64,000 nucleotides of DNA, taken from assembly GCA_030549775.1 (NCBI GenBank), contig CM060171.1, positions 4,561,001-4,625,000 on the forward strand. The letters run 5' to 3'. Both the position numbers and the translations under genes were made by a program. Positions within the stretch are counted from its first letter, which is position 1. The number at the start of each line of letters is the position of its first letter. Origin of the DNA: Tamarix chinensis (lineage: Eukaryota; Streptophyta; Magnoliopsida; Caryophyllales; Tamaricaceae). This document shows positions 60,151-64,000 of this stretch, one piece after another. The notes beneath the pieces were generated by a model. It searched no databases, was not told the DNA's origin, and was given only the letters and a program-made list of their open reading frames with translations.

Positions 60151-61680
60151 ACTCCATGGTGACATTTTAATCTTTCATGGAGGGTGGTCTGAAGGATTTA
60201 CAATGAATATAGGGATGGCATTATTACCCATAGGTTTGAGGGCCATTGGGGGAATTTTCATTAGGTTTGGGGATGACAGGTTTAGAAAATGTAAATATAT
60301 TTTAAATTAGAAAATAAGTGCCTAGGGCCTCGAAATATCTGTGGGCCCAAAGTATATGCTGTATACATTTATACATGAATGTGAGCAAGGACCTCCTCAG
60401 GTTCACAAGTTGTATGCAATGAATTAATTGAAACTCAGTGGGGGCAAGGATTGATTCGTCAGGTCGAAATTGAATTTTTCATTCCAACTTAGCATTTCAG
60501 CATGTGAATGATCACGGAAATGCTCGAGCTGGCCTCCATCTTTTGGTCTTTTCTCCCACTTTTTTTATACATTTATATATTCCGAACAATATGTTACAAA
60601 ACTCCTAGAGTTGGCCTCCATTTTACACATTTATATATTGTAAGTTGTATGCTAAGGCTTTTGCCTTTTTAGTCAATACATTTAAGAGTGTGTATATACA
60701 TATATCTATGCACGCACGCTATGTTATCATTTCGTAAAATGATACTTTTTTTTACTACTCTAGTATAAAATACGGGCATCACATGCATGAAATTCAAGTG
60801 TGGGATCCATTTACTATTAATATGTGTTTGGCGGGATTAAATTTAGCTCATATATCAACTTATTTAAAAAAAATATAAAGTTGGTCAGTAGTTTTTTACG
60901 GGGTTATTAATTGGTTTTTGAAAAAATACATTAAAAAACTTATAATATTTTCAATTAACTAGTTTTATCGAAGATACTATTAGTCTTTTGTTTGAGTTTA
61001 AGTCTTATGTAAGAGTTTGCCAACGATTTACTTTGGAGGGCGGGAGCGGTGCGTCTTTTCATAATTGGGCGTGGAGTCCTTCCGTTTACAGAAACAAATG
61101 AGATATGCCGTTATCAGCCACATGAACTGAAGGCCATTTAAGCACGCTTTATGCTTCAGCAAGCAACCAGGAGCATCGAAGAATCCGTCAAGGAAAATAT
61201 TAGTTTCGTGGTTCATGTTGCTTACTAATTACTACCACTGCCCGTGATTAAGATTTTTAAACACTGGATATCCGATGAACAATAAGATATTCTAAGTCGA
61301 GATATTATAAGATGCCCTTTTCCATTTCTGAACTTTGTCGGCACTTCGTTCGCATGGGATGCGGCGTTCTAGAAGAGAGGTTTTGAGTGAAATTGATAAA
61401 AGTCATGTTAGGCTAATAAACTAATGAATTATTTCTTAGATCTTTATTAGTGTTAGGTAACAAGGGTGGACAAAAAATGCTTCCCAATTTTATATCTTTT
61501 TAAATACTGTATATGTAAATGATAAAAATATTTTTAAATAGAAACTCATCTTTGAGAAAGCTTTATTTGATTTTCAAATATGTTTTATAAGACACCTAAA
61601 AGATGACATAATTATTTATTTATGCCTTTTCTATTAATCCTATAGACCGAACAAGCCCTTCGAAGAAAATTTCCTCTTTA
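60151..61680. other. Intergenic DNA upstream of the MYB gene
   Basis: I see no gene. A 62-codon frame at 61028-61216 on the - strand has no recognisable motif. Transposon ends are not evident here. Confidence 0.5.
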
Positions 61681-61681
61681 A

Positions 61682-62060
61682 TGGTGTGTTTGGTTTGGGG
61701 TGAATGGGAGTTAATGGATGTGAATTAATAGATTTATCCCATTTGAAAACGAGTTTTGTTAATCTCAACTAGGTGAATGGAGGTTAAAGTTTTACCTTAG
61801 TTTACCCTGGTTAACTTTATTTTTGTTAACCTTTGATTTTGGACATAACGGAGATGAATTAAAAAATATAAGTAAATTTTATGCATTTACTTCAATCCAA
61901 ACAAAAATTTTAAAACATTCACTCCAATTTATTTATGTTAGGTTAATGTCATCCAAACAAAATTTTAAAATATTCATTCTGATTCACCTTTATTTCTTTC
62001 TCCTTAGTTAATTAGTAATATATATCGTCGTTCCGATTCACTCCAATCCACACATAGCCT
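61682..62060. mobile_element. Probable PIF/Harbinger- (Tourist-) like MITE, ~380 bp
   Basis: The left end GGTGTGTTTGGTTTGGGG, then GTGAATGGGA, pairs with the reverse of the right end (GGCTATGTGTGGATTGGAG, then TGAATCGGA). About 17 of 23 terminal positions match, and inverted similarity continues internally. A GTGTTTGGTTT start is typical of Tourist-like MITEs. No clear 3-bp duplication is visible, so the call is tentative. It lies about 300-680 bp upstream of the MYB TATA box. Confidence 0.45.
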
Positions 62061-62353
62061 TGTATTTTCCATGCAAGCGGTAAAGAGACGTCGAAAATAA
62101 CTATGCTGTTGTTAACATGACGAGTAGTTGATGCATGTATATCTTAAATGACCAGTAGTTGTGACCCAAGAAGAAAAGTTGTTTTGTTATACATGATGAC
62201 AAGTGGTAAGTAATGGAATTGTGGCCTAAAACCAAGCAACGTCAGGTGTAAAATTAATGGCCGCTTCATGAATGAGTGATGAAACTTATTGTAGGAACGA
62301 TGTCATTTGATGTTGAGATCCTGTATCAGCGCGCGGCCGCTGCTCCCTCGACC

Positions 62354-62360
62354 TATAAAT
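62354..62360 (+). promoter_or_regulatory. Probable TATA box of the MYB gene
   Basis: TATAAAT in a CTCGACCTATAAATG context, about 150 bp upstream of the ATG at 62506. It would place transcription start near 62385 and give a ~120-nt 5' UTR. Confidence 0.6.
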
Positions 62361-62505
62361 GTACATCTCAAGTTGATTATCGGAGCTAACTACTATCCAT
62401 TTACGTACATTATCTATAGATTTATAAAAACTGCTTAGTTTCCAGGTACGTAGAAATTATTGTGCTGCAGTCGCATAAACAAAAGAAAAAGAAATTACTT
62501 TTCCT

Positions 62506-62891
62506 ATGTACCCGCGGATGCACCACCAGGCTGGAGCTGCGCCAACGTTTGGAGTAAGGAAAGGCTCTTGGACAGGGGAAGAAGACGCTCTCCTCAGAAG
62601 ATGCATTGCCGTATATGGTGAAGGGAACTGGCACCAAGTTCCTAAGAGAGCAGGCATATATCTATACCTCCATTATCACACGTGCTTAGTGACGTATACA
62701 CGTATGCAGAACACTAGCTCTGTTCCTGATTGATGTTTTTCCCTTGAATTAATCTTGATAGGTCTAAACCGGTGCCGGAAAAGCTGTAGGCTAAGGTGGT
62801 TGAACTATTTGAGGCCGAATATCAAGAGAGGACGATTCAGCACGGACGAGGTTGATTTTATGGTCAGACTTCACAAACTTTTGGGTAATAG
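62506..62891 (+). CDS. R2R3-MYB transcription factor, anthocyanin-activator (subgroup 6) type; exons 1 and 2 only
   Basis: Nuclear DNA-binding activator; its relatives (PAP1/MYB75, grape MYBA1, citrus Ruby, apple MYB10) switch on anthocyanin genes with bHLH and WD40 partners. Exon 1, 62506-62653, encodes [18 protein letters not shown] and [13 protein letters not shown]. Exon 2, 62762-62891, encodes [18 protein letters not shown], then [20 protein letters not shown], then LLGNR, and is exactly 130 bp, the conserved length for R2R3-MYB exon 2. R2 tryptophans are at SWT, NWH and RWL. R3 starts with F, as usual. Joining 62653 to 62762 restores the Gly codon. The first ATG (62506) gives MYPRMHHQ; an in-frame ATG at 62518 is an alternative start. 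Intron 1 (62654-62761, 108 bp) begins GC instead of GT. The bHLH-contact motif reads DF where the consensus is (D/E)L. Exon 3 (rest of R3 and the C-terminus) is not found before the window edge, so gene integrity is unknown. Confidence 0.88.
62654..62761 (+). other. MYB intron 1 with GC-AG boundaries
   Basis: The exon-intron junction GCAG|GCATATAT and the acceptor TTGATAG|GTCTAAAC are fixed by the protein alignment ([10 protein letters not shown]). The donor is GC, not GT, and lacks the strong AG|GCAAGT context usual for efficient GC donors. A nearby cryptic GT donor that would keep the frame was not seen. Confidence 0.8.
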
Positions 62892-63460
62892 GTATGTGTA
62901 TATATGCATACTTCATAATTTACCCTATATTTTAGTAAAATTATTCAAGATATCTTAATTCTATTTTGTTAGCGTATAAAATGCTAATGCTTGTAAGTAA
63001 AGGACATATGACTACAACAAAAAGAAAAAAGAAAAAGAAGGTACATAGTGTAATTAATTTTACCAAAATATGGGGGCATATGGTGCAATATAGGCCCCAA
63101 AAAAAAATTGGGTGCAAAGTTGTAGAGAGACAAAAAAAAAATATAGAAAGTAGGTTTGAGCAGCATTATTTTTCTATTATTATTATTAGTATTAGTATTA
63201 GTATTTATGTTTTTAAGTATAAACAACTCTATTATATATGTTTACAAATTTTGTACATTACAAAAAAAAAAGTGTGCGAAGTTTAATAGGAATTAGAAAT
63301 AAGATAGATGAGAAATATATTCAAGACCTAATTTTTTTAGTTTTTTGAGTTGAACATACCTTTTAAATATTCATTAAAATATATCAACTAATTTCACCTT
63401 TATTGCAAAAATAAATTTATTATATGGTGTCTCAGAATATAATTTCAACTAATGAAATAA
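62892..63460 (+). other. MYB intron 2 (start) with no exon 3 found
   Basis: A standard donor AATAG|GTATGTG is at 62892. The following ~570 bp is AT-rich with A and T homopolymers and an ATT/AGT trinucleotide run (63173-63202). No sequence encoding the expected WSLIAGRLPGRT block is seen. Open frames here are not genes. Confidence 0.65.
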
Positions 63461-63461
63461 T

Positions 63462-64000
63462 AACCATTGTGAATTCATAGTAATGCCCTTCAGACTCACT
63501 AATGTGCCTGTAGCTTTCATGTCCTTGATGAACCACATCTTTCATCCCTTCTTAGACCAGTTTGTCGTGGTGTTTATCTATGATATTCTCATCTACTCCA
63601 ATGACTAAGAGATGCATGATCAGTATCTAAGGAAGACATTGGCCTAGCTCAGATCACACTAACTATATGCCAAGCTCTCGGAGTGTGATTTGTAGTTAGA
63701 CCAAGTGACCTTCCTTAGTCATGTGATCTTTAAGGAAGGTGTGGTAGTAGATCCTACCAAGATTTATGTTGTTTTTGAAAGGTCAGTACCCACTTATGTG
63801 AAGGAAGTGCACAACTTTCTAGGGTTAGCTAGTTACTATAGTTGATTTGTAACAGACTTTTCCAAGATTACACAATCATTAACCCAACTTTTGAGGAAGG
63901 GTACATGATTTCAGTGGGATGATAAATGTAGTGAAGCATTTAAGGAGTTTAAGAGGCATTTCATTTCATCCCTAGTGCTCACATTGCTAAGTGGGACTAA
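63462..64000 (+). pseudogene. Ty3/gypsy chromovirus RT/RNase H fragment, 5'-truncated, runs off the window
   Basis: + strand reading from 63466: [19 protein letters not shown], then [68 protein letters not shown] and FKEFKRHFISSLVLTL. These are the RT palm to connection landmarks of plant chromoviruses. The active site should read FIDDIL but here is FIYDIL, so one catalytic aspartate is lost, and several in-frame stops are present. Similarity stops abruptly at about 63462 with no LTR or gag before it. The fragment lies in or next to MYB intron 2. Confidence 0.85.

Noticed and set aside
62966..63286. 106-codon frame after MYB exon 2
   Set aside because: Lys-rich and Ile/Ser-rich text from homopolymer and trinucleotide runs in intron 2. 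Does not match the expected MYB exon 3.
1..64000. CRISPR-like arrays, tRNA or rRNA genes, prokaryotic systems
   Set aside because: None seen. The regular repeats present are LTR minisatellites, and the tRNA-like words are retrotransposon primer sites.

Overview
This is plant nuclear DNA, most likely from a eudicot. The evidence is AT-rich sequence with plant-type LTR retrotransposons (chromovirus and Athila/Tat-like Ty3/gypsy, Ale-like and other Ty1/copia), a CACTA element, MITEs, and at the right edge the first two exons of an R2R3-MYB gene of the anthocyanin-activator type. No bacterial gene, operon, rRNA, tRNA gene or CRISPR array was seen. Almost everything left of 60.1 kb is a nested transposon cluster. 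The only host gene I can support is the MYB.

Layout. 1-3.1 kb: 3' end of a chromovirus (family G1, + strand) and its long LTR. 3.1-21.6 kb: a decayed Athila-like element on the - strand, split into pol (3.5-7.7 kb) and gag (20.0-21.1 kb) by a 12,260-bp insertion at 7735-19994. That insertion has two almost identical 5.39-kb LTRs, a 5-bp target duplication (GGAGG), a tRNA-iMet primer site, a polypurine tract and only 1.48 kb of non-coding interior. It is a young non-autonomous giant-LTR (LARD-like) element on the - strand. 21.6-32.8 kb: a short old LTR (split), a 4,983-bp solo LTR related to the giant-LTR family (TSD GGAAT), leader remnants and a 3,568-bp solo LTR (TSD AAAAC). 32.8-34.05 kb: a copia RT/RNase H fragment on the - strand carrying a 518-bp hAT MITE with a perfect 8-bp TSD. 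34.05-49.3 kb: an LTR interrupted by a Tat/Ogre-type element (LTRs start TGATGAGTAC, - strand). That element holds an Ale-like copia (+, broken), which in turn holds a second copia (42293-48185, -, lightly broken).

49.3-54.1 kb: rearranged G1 copies, with two LTRs back to back, a degenerate gag and an inverted LTR fragment. 54.8-60.15 kb: a 5.35-kb CACTA element with subterminal repeats and a decayed multi-exon Ulp1/C48-protease ORF on the - strand. 60.15-62.35 kb: non-genic DNA with one probable MITE. 62.35-62.89 kb: TATA box, exon 1 and exon 2 of the subgroup-6 MYB. Its first intron begins with GC rather than GT. Its third exon is not in the window, and a 5'-truncated gypsy pol fragment lies from about 63.46 kb to the edge.

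Most notable: the giant-LTR element and its diverged relative both keep tandem arrays of a GCCGGTGGAYCGG motif. Stem-loops ahead of the polypurine tract differ by compensatory changes in two families. The second copia has a perfect 14-bp inverted repeat spanning its U5/leader junction where a tRNA primer site should be, which raises the possibility of self-priming. The MYB carries a non-consensus splice donor and an altered bHLH-contact residue. All homology calls are from reading the sequence. No search or alignment program was run.
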